Notes under the pieces: model-generated | Told to the model about the DNA's origin: nothing | Databases searched by the model: none | The model's input: the letters and a program-made list of their open reading frames with translations, nothing else | Program-made: the position numbers and the translations under genes | Shown here: piece by piece, positions 1-10,170 of the stretch | How the letters are laid out: each line of letters opens with the position of its first letter | Position numbering within the stretch: position 1 is the stretch's first letter | Assembly (NCBI GenBank): GCA_002869845.2 | Contig: NEWS02000004.1 | Coordinates: 110,347-174,346, forward strand | DNA: 64,000 bases | Direction of reading: 5' to 3' | Source: Nitrospira sp. CG24B | GTDB lineage: Bacteria; Nitrospirota; Nitrospiria; Nitrospirales; Nitrospiraceae

Positions 1-735
1 TTTCCCGATACGAAGTGGGAGACGAGTCAGTCGTTGCAACAGCTCGCTCAAGTTGTTGTGATCAGCTATAATGGCCGGGCACCACGCAAGGAGGATCAGT
101 TTCTTGACCTGCCGGTCAGTCTCGACGCACTCCAGTTGGTGCTTCTCAATCGCGGGTTGTCGCAGGCGGGTCGGCAATCCAATCGGGGAGTGGACACGGT
201 TTTGTACGGACTGAACGGGCGCGTCGTTCGCGTGGCGCTGCCGCGGCTCGCTCCACAGAAGACGCAGGTGCCTGTCGATAGGGTGAGTCTCATCCCGGAC
301 AACGGCACAGGGGTGACGGTGAACACGGAACTGGTGCATAACGTGACGGCTTTAGCTGATAAAGCGCTCTCGGAGCGCATGGCTGGAATTACCGTCAAGG
401 CTCTCGCTCGTGCCGCTACAAAGTTCGCGCTGGCCGAGGGAGCGATGAGAGGGGCTCAGCAGGCAGCGGGGAAAGATGCGGGCCCGTGGGTCGGTCTTCT
501 CGTCGGATTGCTGGCGAAAGGACTGGCAGTGGCATCGGAAGAAGCCGACAAGCGGAGCTGGCAGACGTTGCCCGATGAAATCCATCTTGCTCGGGTCTGG
601 GTTCCACCAGGGCGTTACCAGGTGCAGAGCCAGTCAGGCGGCGGGTCTCATGGTCCCTTGACCCCTGAAGCCATGCAGACCCTGTCCATCGGGCCTGGTG
701 AAACCGCCGTGCTGCTTCAACGGGTGATGCCATGA
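1..735 (+). CDS. COG3014-like hypothetical protein, 5' end outside window
   Basis: Frame is open from base 1 through the track ORF 34..735; TTG at 34 looks internal; abuts LPP20 gene. Confidence 0.6.
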   Translation, partial: FPDTKWETSQSLQQLAQVVVISYNGRAPRKEDQFLDLPVSLDALQLVLLNRGLSQAGRQSNRGVDTVLYGLNGRVVRVALPRLAPQKTQVPVDRVSLIPDNGTGVTVNTELVHNVTALADKALSERMAGITVKALARAATKFALAEGAMRGAQQAAGKDAGPWVGLLVGLLAKGLAVASEEADKRSWQTLPDEIHLARVWVPPGRYQVQSQSGGGSHGPLTPEAMQTLSIGPGETAVLLQRVMP

Positions 736-1418
736 AAGACGGATTGAGATTCGTGTGCCGGATTGGGGCGACGCTGATGGCGGTGGTTGTGCTATCCGGC
801 TGCGCATGGTTTGGAGGACAATCGAAACCGGATTGGATCGATGGGGTGAGCGATGCCTATCCGTCAGGCCAATATCTCGTCGGTGTGGGACAGGCTGAGA
901 GCCGCGCGGCAGCGGAGGATCGCGCCTATGCAGCGGTGGCCAGAATTTTCAAAGCCGAGGTGAGTGCGCAGGCGAAAGACTGGGAGTCGTATCTGGTGAT
1001 TGAGCAGCGAGGGCACAGCAGCGCTGAACGGCGTTTGACGCTCGACAATCTGACCCGTGTGTCGACCGACAAGGTGTTGGAGAACGTCCGGATCGTCGAT
1101 CGGTGGGCCGATGTACACAAAGGGCTCCACTATGCCTTGGCGGGAATGCATCGGCCTCAGGCAGAGACATCGTTCATGGAACGGATTACCGAGCTGGACA
1201 GATCGATCGGCAACGATGTGGAGGAGGCTCAGCGGCCCTCCGATAAGCTGGCACGAGTCAGAGCTCTGAGACGGGCTGTCAGAAATCTTGTGCTGCGGGA
1301 AACCTATAATGCCGATCTTCGCGTGATTCGACCGAGCGGGCAGGGTACTGCCGCAGCTTACCGCGTAAGCGAACTCACACAGGAGCTGGGATCGGATCTT
1401 GAATCGTGCATGGCGTAG
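732..1418 (+). CDS. LPP20-family lipoprotein
   Basis: Lipobox-like VVVLSGCAW; DWIDGVSDAYPSGQYLVGVGQAESRAAAEDRAYAAVARIF typical of LPP20; ATGA overlap with upstream gene. Confidence 0.75.
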   Translation: MKDGLRFVCRIGATLMAVVVLSGCAWFGGQSKPDWIDGVSDAYPSGQYLVGVGQAESRAAAEDRAYAAVARIFKAEVSAQAKDWESYLVIEQRGHSSAERRLTLDNLTRVSTDKVLENVRIVDRWADVHKGLHYALAGMHRPQAETSFMERITELDRSIGNDVEEAQRPSDKLARVRALRRAVRNLVLRETYNADLRVIRPSGQGTAAAYRVSELTQELGSDLESCMA

Positions 1419-1994
1419 GAGATCGGTTCCATCGCGCCACTCAAGATTCCCGCACATGTTATACTCACCAGCCACTCTTCTTTTCATGATGCCGCACCGT
1501 GCGGCGGTGCTTGATGTGGTGCGTCGGCTACGGCACAACAGTCGTGCCATTGGGCGACAGGATTCTTCGAACCATCGACCATTGGCGTACATGATTGCTA
1601 CAAGAGAACGACATCGGCGATCGCGAGTGACAGCCGTGCACATGTCGGGTAGCAGACTCCTCCTCATCAGCGGACTTGAGTGTAACTCCTCCGTGGCCCA
1701 CCAGAGGAAGGCTACAGACATCATTATTACGTCTGGCGTTTAACCAAGAAATAGTGAGGTGATCATGTGTCATAGTAAGGCTGGGGTCGGATCTTGTATC
1801 GTGCATGATGGAAACGATTCGGTGTATTCTGCTCTCACTGCCCCAGCTCACACATGATTGCCACCCAGTATTCTCTTGAGTGCGCCGTTTGTTAGGCGTG
1901 ATTCTCGATGTGACGCCTCGGCTACAGTATGACTTGAGAAAGCAGTTCCTCCCATTCCCCACAACCTGCCTCCAGTGCGAATAGCGTAACCGCC

Positions 1995-2032
1995 TTGACG
2001 CTGTCGGACAGAATTTGGTACATTGTCAGACA
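1995..2032 (+). promoter_or_regulatory. candidate vapBC promoter with two TGTCNGACA operator-like palindromes
   Basis: TTGACG (1995-2000), 18 bp, TACATT (2019-2024); TGTCGGACA (2002-2010) and TGTCAGACA (2024-2032). Confidence 0.55.
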
Positions 2033-2043
2033 AGAGGTTGGAC

Positions 2044-2238
2044 ATGGCGCTTATCCAAGTTTCCGCCAGGCTAGATCCCACGCAATTGCGGCGAGCCCAA
2101 AAAGCACTCGGCGCCAAGACGACGAGTGAAACGCTGCAGCGCGCGTTGGATTTGGTTACTGAAAAGGCTGTGCACGATCGTATTCTTCAGCGCTACAGTG
2201 GTGTAGGTAAGCCCGATGCATTCGACGAAGACCACTAA
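2044..2238 (+). CDS. VapB-type antitoxin
   Basis: Small ORF overlapping the PIN gene; MALIQVSARLDPTQLRRAQKALGAKTTSETLQRALDLV ribbon-helix-helix-like; RBS-like aagagg before ATG 2044. Confidence 0.7.
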   Translation: MALIQVSARLDPTQLRRAQKALGAKTTSETLQRALDLVTEKAVHDRILQRYSGVGKPDAFDEDH

Positions 2239-2641
2239 GTTCGCGCTGCTCGATACCGCAATCTACATTGAGAATTTCCGATCCGGTCGCTTCACGTTTC
2301 GCTTGCTGCAATCTCCTTTCATTATCCGCTGTTCTTCCGTTGTGCTCCACGAATTACTCCGGGGGGTTCGAACGGCTACTGAACGGAAGTTTGTCTTTGA
2401 ATTGAGTCGGCAGTGCCAGGTGTTGACGCCCACTGAGCAACAGTGGCTGAAGGCCGCAGAAATCCTCAATCGACTCAAGCGACGCGAGCATTATGAGGCC
2501 GCCAAGGTGCGCGAGCTGGCATTCGATGTGTTGATTGCCCTGTCTGCACGAAGTATTGGGGCCAGTGTCATTACGACCAATCACGCAGACTTTCAGGCAA
2601 TTCAGCGGGAGGTGCCCTTTCATCTTCTGTGTTGGGACTAA
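2216..2641 (+). CDS. PIN-domain VapC-type toxin ribonuclease
   Basis: LLDTAIYI, VVLHELLRG, FDVLIALSA, ITTNHADF acidic-residue pattern of PIN domains; overlaps antitoxin by 23 bp. Confidence 0.8.
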   Translation: MHSTKTTKFALLDTAIYIENFRSGRFTFRLLQSPFIIRCSSVVLHELLRGVRTATERKFVFELSRQCQVLTPTEQQWLKAAEILNRLKRREHYEAAKVRELAFDVLIALSARSIGASVITTNHADFQAIQREVPFHLLCWD

Positions 2642-2761
2642 GGTGAGCTCAGTCTATCCTGATACTCTGTGGGCGGCGTGGGGAAGGTGGCAAACTTCTC
2701 GCTGGTCTGAAACAAGAAAATTGCTTGCTACATCATCCCCTGGGGAAGAACCAGACGCTTT

Positions 2762-2995
2762 CTACGGCTGATTCTGTGCCGATGATCTGTAGGTGTAGTA
2801 GAGGATGATACCGGCGAAGATTGAGACAAGAATCCCAAACCCCATCTGTGCACCGAAGCTCACTGTGCCCACGTAGATCTTGTAGAGCTGCAACAGTACC
2901 ACGGGCAGGCCCACTGCCAGGGCAAGCACGATCAAGTGCCGTCGCAAATAGATCGGCTCCCCTGGTTTTCGACCGCCCCGTCCCAATACAGTCAC
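2762..2995 (-). CDS. small two-TM membrane protein, translationally coupled to acs
   Basis: Two hydrophobic segments; GTG start overlaps acs stop (GTGA). Confidence 0.6.
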   Translation of the reverse strand: MTVLGRGGRKPGEPIYLRRHLIVLALAVGLPVVLLQLYKIYVGTVSFGAQMGFGILVSIFAGIILYYTYRSSAQNQP

Positions 2996-4881
2996 TCCTC
3001 GATGGTTGAAATATCCCCTGGGTCTTGCCCAAGTTCTTTCGCTTTCAGCACACGGCGCATGATTTTTCCGGAGCGAGTTTTTGGCAGCGACGACACGATG
3101 TCAATTTCCGATGGCACGCCGATTTTCCCCAGCTCTTTCAAGACCTGATCTTTGATCGATTTGATCAGCTCCGGACTTTCCTGTTCTCCCTGTTTCAAGA
3201 TGATAAAGGCCTTGATGGATTCGCCGACCGTCTTATGCGGTTTGCCGATCACGGCAGCCTCCGCAACGGCAGGGTGACTGACCAACGCGCTTTCCACTTC
3301 GGCGGTTCCAAGCCGATTGCCCGCCACCTTGATCACGTCATCTGCACGGCCCATGAACCACATATACCCATCCGCGTCTTTGTGACAGACATCCCCGGCG
3401 GTATAGCAGTTGGGAATCGTATTCCAATAGGTTTTGTACCGCTCCGGATCTTTGTAGATCGTGCGCATCATGGAGGGCCAGGGTTTCTTGATGACAGCAA
3501 AGCCGCCGGCGTTTGCCGGGAGACTGTTGCCCTCGCGATCGACGACATCCGCTTCAATGCCAAGAAAGGGACGCGTAGCCGAGCCGGGTTTCAGCGGCAC
3601 GGTGGGAAGCGGAGTAATCAAGATCGATCCCGTTTCCGTCTGCCACCAGGTGTCCATGATCGGTTTGTTCCCGCCCGTCACGCGGTGATACCATTCCCAG
3701 GCTTCCGGGTTGATCGGTTCTCCGACGCTCCCAAGAATGCGGAGCGTCGAGAGATCGAATTTCTTCGGCCAGTCTTCACCGTAGCGCATGAGTAGGCGGA
3801 TCGCTGTCGGGGTCGTATAGAAAATCGAGACCCCATACCGCTCGATGAGATCCCACCAGCGCCCAGGATTCGGATAGTCCGGTTTTCCTTCTGCTGTCAG
3901 AATAGTTGCGCCATTGAGAAGAGGCCCGTAGACGATATAGCTGTGGCCTGTGACCCACCCTGGATCAGCCACGCAGAAGTACACGTCATCATCTTTCAGG
4001 TCGAACACATACTTCGTCGTGGTATAGGTGCCGACCATGTACCCTCCATGGACATGGACAACCCCCTTGGGTTTCCCGGTTGTCCCGGATGTGTAGAGGA
4101 TATACAGCGGGGCTTCGGCATCCAGCTGTTCTGCCTCACAAACCGGTCGCTCCTGTTCAATCCACTCTTTCCAGTCAATTTCCTTTGGGGCGGAAAGGGC
4201 TGGACCCTCGACCTCACGGCGTACGACCACCACATGGTCGATCGTCGGGCAGATTTTGACGGCCTCGTCCACGACTGGTTTCAATGGGATAATCTTGCCT
4301 CGGTCGAACCCGACATCAGCGGTGATTACCAGCTTGGCCTCTGCATCGTTAATGCGGCTGGCAAGGGCGGGGGCGCTGAACCCTGAATAGACGACGCTGT
4401 GGATCAGGCCGATCCTGGCGCACGCCAGCATGGCGATGACTTGTTCGGGGATCTTGGGCAAATAGATGGTGACACGATCGCCTTGCTGAAGGCCAAGCTT
4501 TTTGAGGGCGTTGGCGCAGCGGTTCACTTGTCGGTACAGTTCGGCATAGGTGAAGATGCGTTCCTGATCGTTCTCACCCACCCAGATCAGGGCTACTTTG
4601 TTCTTGCGCCAGGTCTTCATGTGGCGGTCCAGGCAGTTATAGGCGATATTGCATCGCGCGCCGACAAACCATTTGGCCCATGGATAGTCCCACTCCAGGA
4701 CCTTCCCCCAAGGAGAAAACCACTCCAGCTCCTTGGCTTCACGGTCCCAAAACGCTTCAGGGTCGGCGATGGATTGTTTGTACTCGCTTTCGTAGTCTTT
4801 GATATAGGCAGCAGCTATCGTTTTGGCGGTCGGCTGGTACGTCCGACTTTCCTTCAGCAGGGTCTCAATCTTTTCGCTCAT
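2992..4881 (-). CDS. acs: acetyl-CoA synthetase
   Basis: [25 protein letters not shown]-binding motif; [10 protein letters not shown]-terminal [13 protein letters not shown] acetylation motif. Confidence 0.95.
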   Translation of the reverse strand: MSEKIETLLKESRTYQPTAKTIAAAYIKDYESEYKQSIADPEAFWDREAKELEWFSPWGKVLEWDYPWAKWFVGARCNIAYNCLDRHMKTWRKNKVALIWVGENDQERIFTYAELYRQVNRCANALKKLGLQQGDRVTIYLPKIPEQVIAMLACARIGLIHSVVYSGFSAPALASRINDAEAKLVITADVGFDRGKIIPLKPVVDEAVKICPTIDHVVVVRREVEGPALSAPKEIDWKEWIEQERPVCEAEQLDAEAPLYILYTSGTTGKPKGVVHVHGGYMVGTYTTTKYVFDLKDDDVYFCVADPGWVTGHSYIVYGPLLNGATILTAEGKPDYPNPGRWWDLIERYGVSIFYTTPTAIRLLMRYGEDWPKKFDLSTLRILGSVGEPINPEAWEWYHRVTGGNKPIMDTWWQTETGSILITPLPTVPLKPGSATRPFLGIEADVVDREGNSLPANAGGFAVIKKPWPSMMRTIYKDPERYKTYWNTIPNCYTAGDVCHKDADGYMWFMGRADDVIKVAGNRLGTAEVESALVSHPAVAEAAVIGKPHKTVGESIKAFIILKQGEQESPELIKSIKDQVLKELGKIGVPSEIDIVSSLPKTRSGKIMRRVLKAKELGQDPGDISTIEE

Positions 4882-5052
4882 GGCGGTCGCGTCTCCTTAT
4901 CTCAGCACAGTCCATCGTCGACGCGTAATTATGGAGAAAGTTAGAGACGCCTGCAACCATACAGTTGTTCCACGACTAGCTCCTTGTGGTGCCACGGGCT
5001 TCTCTGGATTCCGTTTCTTGACACCTGCCTAGGCCGGAGATAGGCTGACTCA

Positions 5053-6450
5053 ATGACCAGCGAACGGCATTTCAGGAAGAAGAACCTGTGGCGTGGACTC
5101 TTGAAACTGCTCTTAGGGGGCGCGCATGTGTTTGGGCTGTTTTCAGTCGTCGCCCTGTCGACTGCTGAAGCTCAATCGGGAAAGCCGGAAGGCCTGTACT
5201 ACAAGTCTTGGGCGATCATTATTGGGATCGAAAACTATGTCGTGGCTCCTCCCATCCCGGGAGCGATCAGTGATGCCAAGAAGGTGGCCGAGGCGTTTCG
5301 GCGGTTAGGGTTCGACGAGGTGGTCGAGTTCTACGATAAGGATGCAAGCTCGCGACGTCTGCACCAGTTGTTCAACGACATGTTGCCGAGAAAAGTTGGG
5401 CGCATGGATCGGCTCGTTGTGTTCTTTGCGGGCCATGCCGGGTCTATGCAGGATCCTGATGGGTACGATCGAGGGTATCTCGTGCCGTTTGACGCGCCGG
5501 TCAACAACGCCGCGAAGTCGATCACGGTTGAGCACTTAAAAGAATTTACGAGACGGTCGGCTTCCAAACACACGCTCCTCATTCTCGATGCGCCGGTATT
5601 CGGGTGGGAGACCACTGCGCCATCGGGACTGTCATTGGAAGGGCGTTTGGCTCCAGAATCGGAGACGGATCGGCGCGCAGTCCAAGTCATCAGCGCGGCA
5701 GGTAAAGGAGAGACCGCTGTTCGTGCTGAGAAAAGCAGTCGTTTTGTTGAGACACTATTGACCGGGCTGTCCGGTGCTGCCGATTTGGACGGAAACGGTT
5801 GGCTCATGGCTTCCGAGTTGGGGACCTATGTGGTGCGACAGGTTGAGGCGGCCTCCAATGGTGCACAACGTCCATCCAATCTACGCATCGATGGTGATGG
5901 AGACACGGCGTTGGTCGAAGGGCGGAGGTCGGCGTTTACGCTTGATGCCGGTCCTCGGACTCCCTCTGAGCGGCAACGGGAGGCGAAGGCGCACTACGAG
6001 CGAGCCTTCGCGCTGTTGCAGGAAGGGAAATCAGGAGAAGAAGCCTTAGAACGACTGGATCGCGCGATCAGTTACGATCCGACCTACGGCGATGCGTACG
6101 TGCTGAAGAGTTATGTTCGATTGGAAGTGCTGCCGAATCTCGACGAGGCCTTGGCGACCGGCCTTCTTGCGGTGAAATATGCGCCGGGGAATCCCGACTC
6201 GTTTTACACGCTGGGATTGATTCACGAAAAACGAGGCGAGTTTGCGGAAGCTGAAGCGGCTCTTCGACAAGCCTTGCTCGTGAACAACACCTATCAGGAT
6301 GTGTACTTCACATTGGGGACACTGTATGCCGATCATCTCAATGATCAGGCTAAATCGGTGGAGGCGTTTCGCCGGTATTTGGAGTTGGGCGGCACCCATC
6401 CTCGCGCCCGAGCCACTGTGAGTCAAGCTGATCGCATTTCCGCACCCTAA
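5053..6450 (+). CDS. caspase-fold (C14-like) protein with C-terminal TPR repeats; catalytic Cys position is Pro
   Basis: WAIIIGIENY, VVFFAGHAGS, LLILDAPVFG (canonical Cys replaced), DLDGNGWLMASELGTYV, TPR-like C-terminus. Confidence 0.8.
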   Translation: MTSERHFRKKNLWRGLLKLLLGGAHVFGLFSVVALSTAEAQSGKPEGLYYKSWAIIIGIENYVVAPPIPGAISDAKKVAEAFRRLGFDEVVEFYDKDASSRRLHQLFNDMLPRKVGRMDRLVVFFAGHAGSMQDPDGYDRGYLVPFDAPVNNAAKSITVEHLKEFTRRSASKHTLLILDAPVFGWETTAPSGLSLEGRLAPESETDRRAVQVISAAGKGETAVRAEKSSRFVETLLTGLSGAADLDGNGWLMASELGTYVVRQVEAASNGAQRPSNLRIDGDGDTALVEGRRSAFTLDAGPRTPSERQREAKAHYERAFALLQEGKSGEEALERLDRAISYDPTYGDAYVLKSYVRLEVLPNLDEALATGLLAVKYAPGNPDSFYTLGLIHEKRGEFAEAEAALRQALLVNNTYQDVYFTLGTLYADHLNDQAKSVEAFRRYLELGGTHPRARATVSQADRISAP

Positions 6451-6511
6451 ATATGCTGCGAAAAGACCCGCTCACTCATACGGGCAGCGTGCAGCGCTAT
6501 TGAGCTACTTG

Positions 6512-8392
6512 TCAGCGAACCGTCTGGGATTGCGCGGATGAGGGCGTTTCGGAAGAGGTGAGCGAAGGAAGCGCGGTTAGGGCGAGTGAGGCGGCTGGAT
6601 CGTCCGGTTTGAGAGGGGGAAATAGCAGGGGCCGTTGCTCTTGATTGAACTGTGACTTTGCCGCCCAGGCGACTTTCTGGCGCACGTAGCCGGCGAGTTC
6701 TCCGAATGTGACAGTTCCGTTGCGGTTGGTGTCGGCCTCTCCTCGGAGCCCTTTCAAGAGGTAGTAGGTGAAGAGGCCATGGCGGTGGTGGTCGTCTTCC
6801 AGCCCCTTCGTCATGTCTTCGCCCCCGATCAGTCCGATCGTATGTCCTCCGCCAAGTTCCCAGCGGGGTGATGCGGGCTTTCCCTTGGTATCGCCGCGCA
6901 GTCTGGCAACCATGCCATCGAATAGGAAAATGATCTGTTTGGCCTTGAGTCTGGCGAAGGCGGACTCCAGATCAGTGAGTGGGTAAAGTCGCGTCGAGTC
7001 CCCAGCATTCCCGTCATACAGGGTCAGCAAGATGTCGCCGGATGGTGTGACCATCGCCTGTCCCGAAAAATAGACGATCACGACGGCATCCTTGGCCGCA
7101 TGTTGTGGGAGCCAGCCGTACAGTGTTTCGTGAATATCGGCGCGGAGCGCCTTCTGGTTGTGCAACAGCCGGACGTTGGACGGGGGCACACCGCCGAGCG
7201 ATTGAAAATAGGCGGCGACGGTCTCCGCATCCGTCGCGGCGAAGCGACGGGGCGTGAGCTTGGGATCGCGATAGGCGCCGACCCCGATCGAGACGAGGTA
7301 GGTCTGAGGCTGGTGAAAGCCCGGCGCCGGTGAGGGAATTTGGTTGACGTCGTCCTGGCCGATCCCGGCTGGGTGAATGGTCAACGAAAGGGTTTGGGAC
7401 GGCGCCTCGGCTCCTCCCGATTCGGCGACGGTGACATGGATCGCGGCCTGTTGTGCCTGCTTGGTCGGGGGGAGGGTCGCGATGAACTCGAGGGATTTTG
7501 TTTGGCCTGGTTGGAGCGGCGGGATCGGCAGTGTCGTGGCGGGGAATTGCTCGATGACAACCGGGGTTCCGGTGAGCGAAGCAGAGGCGCTCTCAATCAC
7601 TCTCGTTCCCGCATTGATAATATCCACACGCACCCGCACATGCTCGCCTCCTTCAAGAATCAGATTACTGTTCTCGTCGAGCAGCATCGCCTTAAATCGA
7701 AGAGCCTGTGATGGTGACGCCGAGGATGCGCCCACGCTTCCCCCCGGTGTCGGACTCAACTCGGTCGAGGAGGCGGTTTCCTGGCCGGTCACGGCTTGTC
7801 TGGCATCGAGCGAGACACGTGTCGCAAAATCGATGACGGTATCGCGGATGAAGGGGTCGATCAGATAGTTGCAGTTCTTGGAGAGCTGTTCAAGCCGCAG
7901 CCGTTCCTGGCGGGCAATTTTGATGTCCGTTTGACGGAGCAACGCTCCCTTTCGATCGTGGATGCGAGCGATGGCGTTGAGGTGTAAGACGGCAGGGGCC
8001 CGATCGTACAAGGCCTCCTTATTGAGGTCGAACGATGAATCGACGAGATCAACGTGAATGACATAATCAGGTGTGGCGGTATCGCTGGCGCTGTCGCCAA
8101 CCGTCGTGTTGAACGTTCGCCGAAGGCCTTCCCGTACGGCCTCCTGGAGTCGATCGCCCAGCGGAATTTCCTGGAGCTGTCCACAGGAATCGCTGTAGCG
8201 AATCGTCAGGTCTTTGATCGGTGGGGCCATGTCCAGCTTGGCGCTGACGGGCAACGGGTCCCCTAGTGGGGGAAGTTCAAGAGGTTTGACGCACGCGGCA
8301 AGGAGCAGCACGCAGAGAATCCACGCCCCTGTGACGAGCCTGATATGATTGAGTCGTTCTGTCGAAATCACCGCATGACCTATGGCGACCAT
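6512..8392 (-). CDS. lipoprotein with C-terminal degenerate caspase-fold domain
   Basis: LLLAACVK lipobox; CARDB-like middle; LVSIGVGAYRDPKLTPRRFAATDAETVAAYF; YFSGQA and FLFDGMV where catalytic His/Cys are expected; DTNRNGTVTFGELAGYV. Confidence 0.75.
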   Translation of the reverse strand: MVAIGHAVISTERLNHIRLVTGAWILCVLLLAACVKPLELPPLGDPLPVSAKLDMAPPIKDLTIRYSDSCGQLQEIPLGDRLQEAVREGLRRTFNTTVGDSASDTATPDYVIHVDLVDSSFDLNKEALYDRAPAVLHLNAIARIHDRKGALLRQTDIKIARQERLRLEQLSKNCNYLIDPFIRDTVIDFATRVSLDARQAVTGQETASSTELSPTPGGSVGASSASPSQALRFKAMLLDENSNLILEGGEHVRVRVDIINAGTRVIESASASLTGTPVVIEQFPATTLPIPPLQPGQTKSLEFIATLPPTKQAQQAAIHVTVAESGGAEAPSQTLSLTIHPAGIGQDDVNQIPSPAPGFHQPQTYLVSIGVGAYRDPKLTPRRFAATDAETVAAYFQSLGGVPPSNVRLLHNQKALRADIHETLYGWLPQHAAKDAVVIVYFSGQAMVTPSGDILLTLYDGNAGDSTRLYPLTDLESAFARLKAKQIIFLFDGMVARLRGDTKGKPASPRWELGGGHTIGLIGGEDMTKGLEDDHHRHGLFTYYLLKGLRGEADTNRNGTVTFGELAGYVRQKVAWAAKSQFNQEQRPLLFPPLKPDDPAASLALTALPSLTSSETPSSAQSQTVR

Positions 8393-8553
8393 TTCGCTCG
8401 GCCGTCCGCCACCGTACTGGAAACATCAGATGAAAGGCAACCGTTCGGTTGGTAGGACTGGTATGAGCAGAATGGATGTCTCGGGGCGGTGATGAAGGGC
8501 TTTGATTAGATTTCTCTCATGACAGACGTTGCTTTTACAGGGACTTTTCCTCT

Positions 8554-8583
8554 TTGAAGCTCGTTGAAAAAGTAGTGTAAGAT
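8554..8583 (+). promoter_or_regulatory. candidate sigma70-type promoter for the Do-family protease gene
   Basis: TTGAAG, 18-bp spacer, TAAGAT upstream of the protease ORF; sequence match only. Confidence 0.35.
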
Positions 8584-8628
8584 GAAGTGTTCACTGTATA
8601 GAAATGCTCGTTCCCAATAGCACTCTCG

Positions 8629-10170
8629 ATGAGAGTCACATCCTGGAGGATTTCAGATATGGTCACGACGTGGACTCAGCAAGCGACAAATGTGCTTATC
8701 GGTGGCGGCTTGGCCGTGTGTGCTCTTGTCGGAAGCGGATGCGTCTCACCTGTCTCAGCTGCCGGAGTCCCTCCAGCATGGGCTCAGGGATTTTCGGAGA
8801 TCGTGAAAAAGACCACCCCAGCCGTTGTCAATATCGCGGTGACGGGTGGAGGAGAAGGGAGCCGGAGACGCGGAGGAATGCCGCCTAATCCGTTCGGTAC
8901 CCCTCCTCCTAGCGATGAGCCGGGAGGCGGAGAATTGCCGACCCCGCCGTCAAACCCGCATGGTCCACCCGCGCCGCATGGCCGCCCGGATCAGAGCGCG
9001 GGATCCGGAGTCATCGTGGATGCCAACGGGTTCATCGTGACCAATAATCACGTCGTTGAAGGAGCCACGCAGATTACGGTGACCCTCAGCGATCGGCGCG
9101 AGTTTTCGGCGAAGGTGGTGGGCACGGATCCAAAGACGGATTTGGCGGTCATCAAGATTGAAGCGAAGGATCTGCCGTCGATGAAATGGGCGGAGTATGA
9201 AAAACTACAAGTCGGCGATCTGGTGCTGGCGGTGGGAAGTCCGTTTGGCCTGAGCTCGACCGTCACGCTCGGCATCATCAGCGCCCTGGGGCGTGGCAAT
9301 GTCGGCATCGCGGACTATGAAGATTTCATTCAGACCGACGCAGCCATCAATCCTGGGAATTCGGGTGGAGCGCTCGTCAACATGAATGGAGATCTGATCG
9401 GAATCAACACCGCGATTTTCTCGCGTACCGGCGGGTCGGAAGGGATCGGGTTTGCGATTCCCAGCAGCATCGCGCTCGATATCGTGGATAGTCTGCAGAA
9501 AACAGGCAAGGTCGTACGAGGATGGATGGGTGTTGCGATCCAAGAAATTACGCCGGCCTTGGCGAAATCGTTCAAACTCCCGGAGCAGCGGAAGGGGGTC
9601 TTGATCAGCGATGTCAATGAGAATGGCCCATCCCATGCCGCAGGAGTCAAGCGAGGCGATGTCGTCGTGGCCTTTAATGGCAAGGAAGTGCAGAGTGTCA
9701 GCCAGCTGCGCAATCTTGTCGCGCGGACGATGGTCGGAAAAGACGCGCAGGTCAAGGTGTTGCGCGAAGGCAAGGAGCAGCTGATCGCGGTGAAGGTTGC
9801 CGAACGCCCATCGGATGAACTGCTGGCCAAGAAAGAGCCGTCTCCACCGAAGGATGCGGGCGACACGATGAAGCTGCCGGACAATGTGCTCGCGTCGTTG
9901 CGTGTCCAAACGCTCGATAATGCGTTGATGAGTCAGTTGAATATTTCCACGAAGATGGCCGGAGTGGTCATCACCTCGGTAGAGCCGGGCGGGCAGGCAG
10001 AGGCAGCCGGGCTTCAGCGTGGTGATGTCATCCAAGAAGTCAATCACGAGCCCATCAAGACGTTGGGCGATTATCAAAAGATCGCAGAAAAGATCAAGAA
10101 AGACGAACTCGCCGTGCTGTTGGTCAATCGGCAGGGGAACAGCCTGTTTGTGGCGGTGAATCCGAAGTAA
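8629..10170 (+). CDS. Do-family serine endopeptidase (DegP/DegQ/HtrA) with two PDZ domains
   Basis: SGSGVIVDANGFIVTNNHVV; TDLAVIKI; NPGNSGGALVN catalytic Ser; two PDZ segments. The start may be the ATG at the MVTTWTQQ position. Confidence 0.92.
   Translation: MRVTSWRISDMVTTWTQQATNVLIGGGLAVCALVGSGCVSPVSAAGVPPAWAQGFSEIVKKTTPAVVNIAVTGGGEGSRRRGGMPPNPFGTPPPSDEPGGGELPTPPSNPHGPPAPHGRPDQSAGSGVIVDANGFIVTNNHVVEGATQITVTLSDRREFSAKVVGTDPKTDLAVIKIEAKDLPSMKWAEYEKLQVGDLVLAVGSPFGLSSTVTLGIISALGRGNVGIADYEDFIQTDAAINPGNSGGALVNMNGDLIGINTAIFSRTGGSEGIGFAIPSSIALDIVDSLQKTGKVVRGWMGVAIQEITPALAKSFKLPEQRKGVLISDVNENGPSHAAGVKRGDVVVAFNGKEVQSVSQLRNLVARTMVGKDAQVKVLREGKEQLIAVKVAERPSDELLAKKEPSPPKDAGDTMKLPDNVLASLRVQTLDNALMSQLNISTKMAGVVITSVEPGGQAEAAGLQRGDVIQEVNHEPIKTLGDYQKIAEKIKKDELAVLLVNRQGNSLFVAVNPK

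Noticed and set aside
864-1724. 286-aa minus-strand ORF across LPP20
   Set aside because: Antisense to a recognisable lipoprotein gene; no domain pattern
1885-1900. TGTTAGGCG resembling an attC core
   Set aside because: No complementary GCCTAAC partner within typical attC distance
3025-3795. 256-aa plus-strand ORF antisense to acs
   Set aside because: Shadow ORF in a high-GC gene; acs on the minus strand is unambiguous
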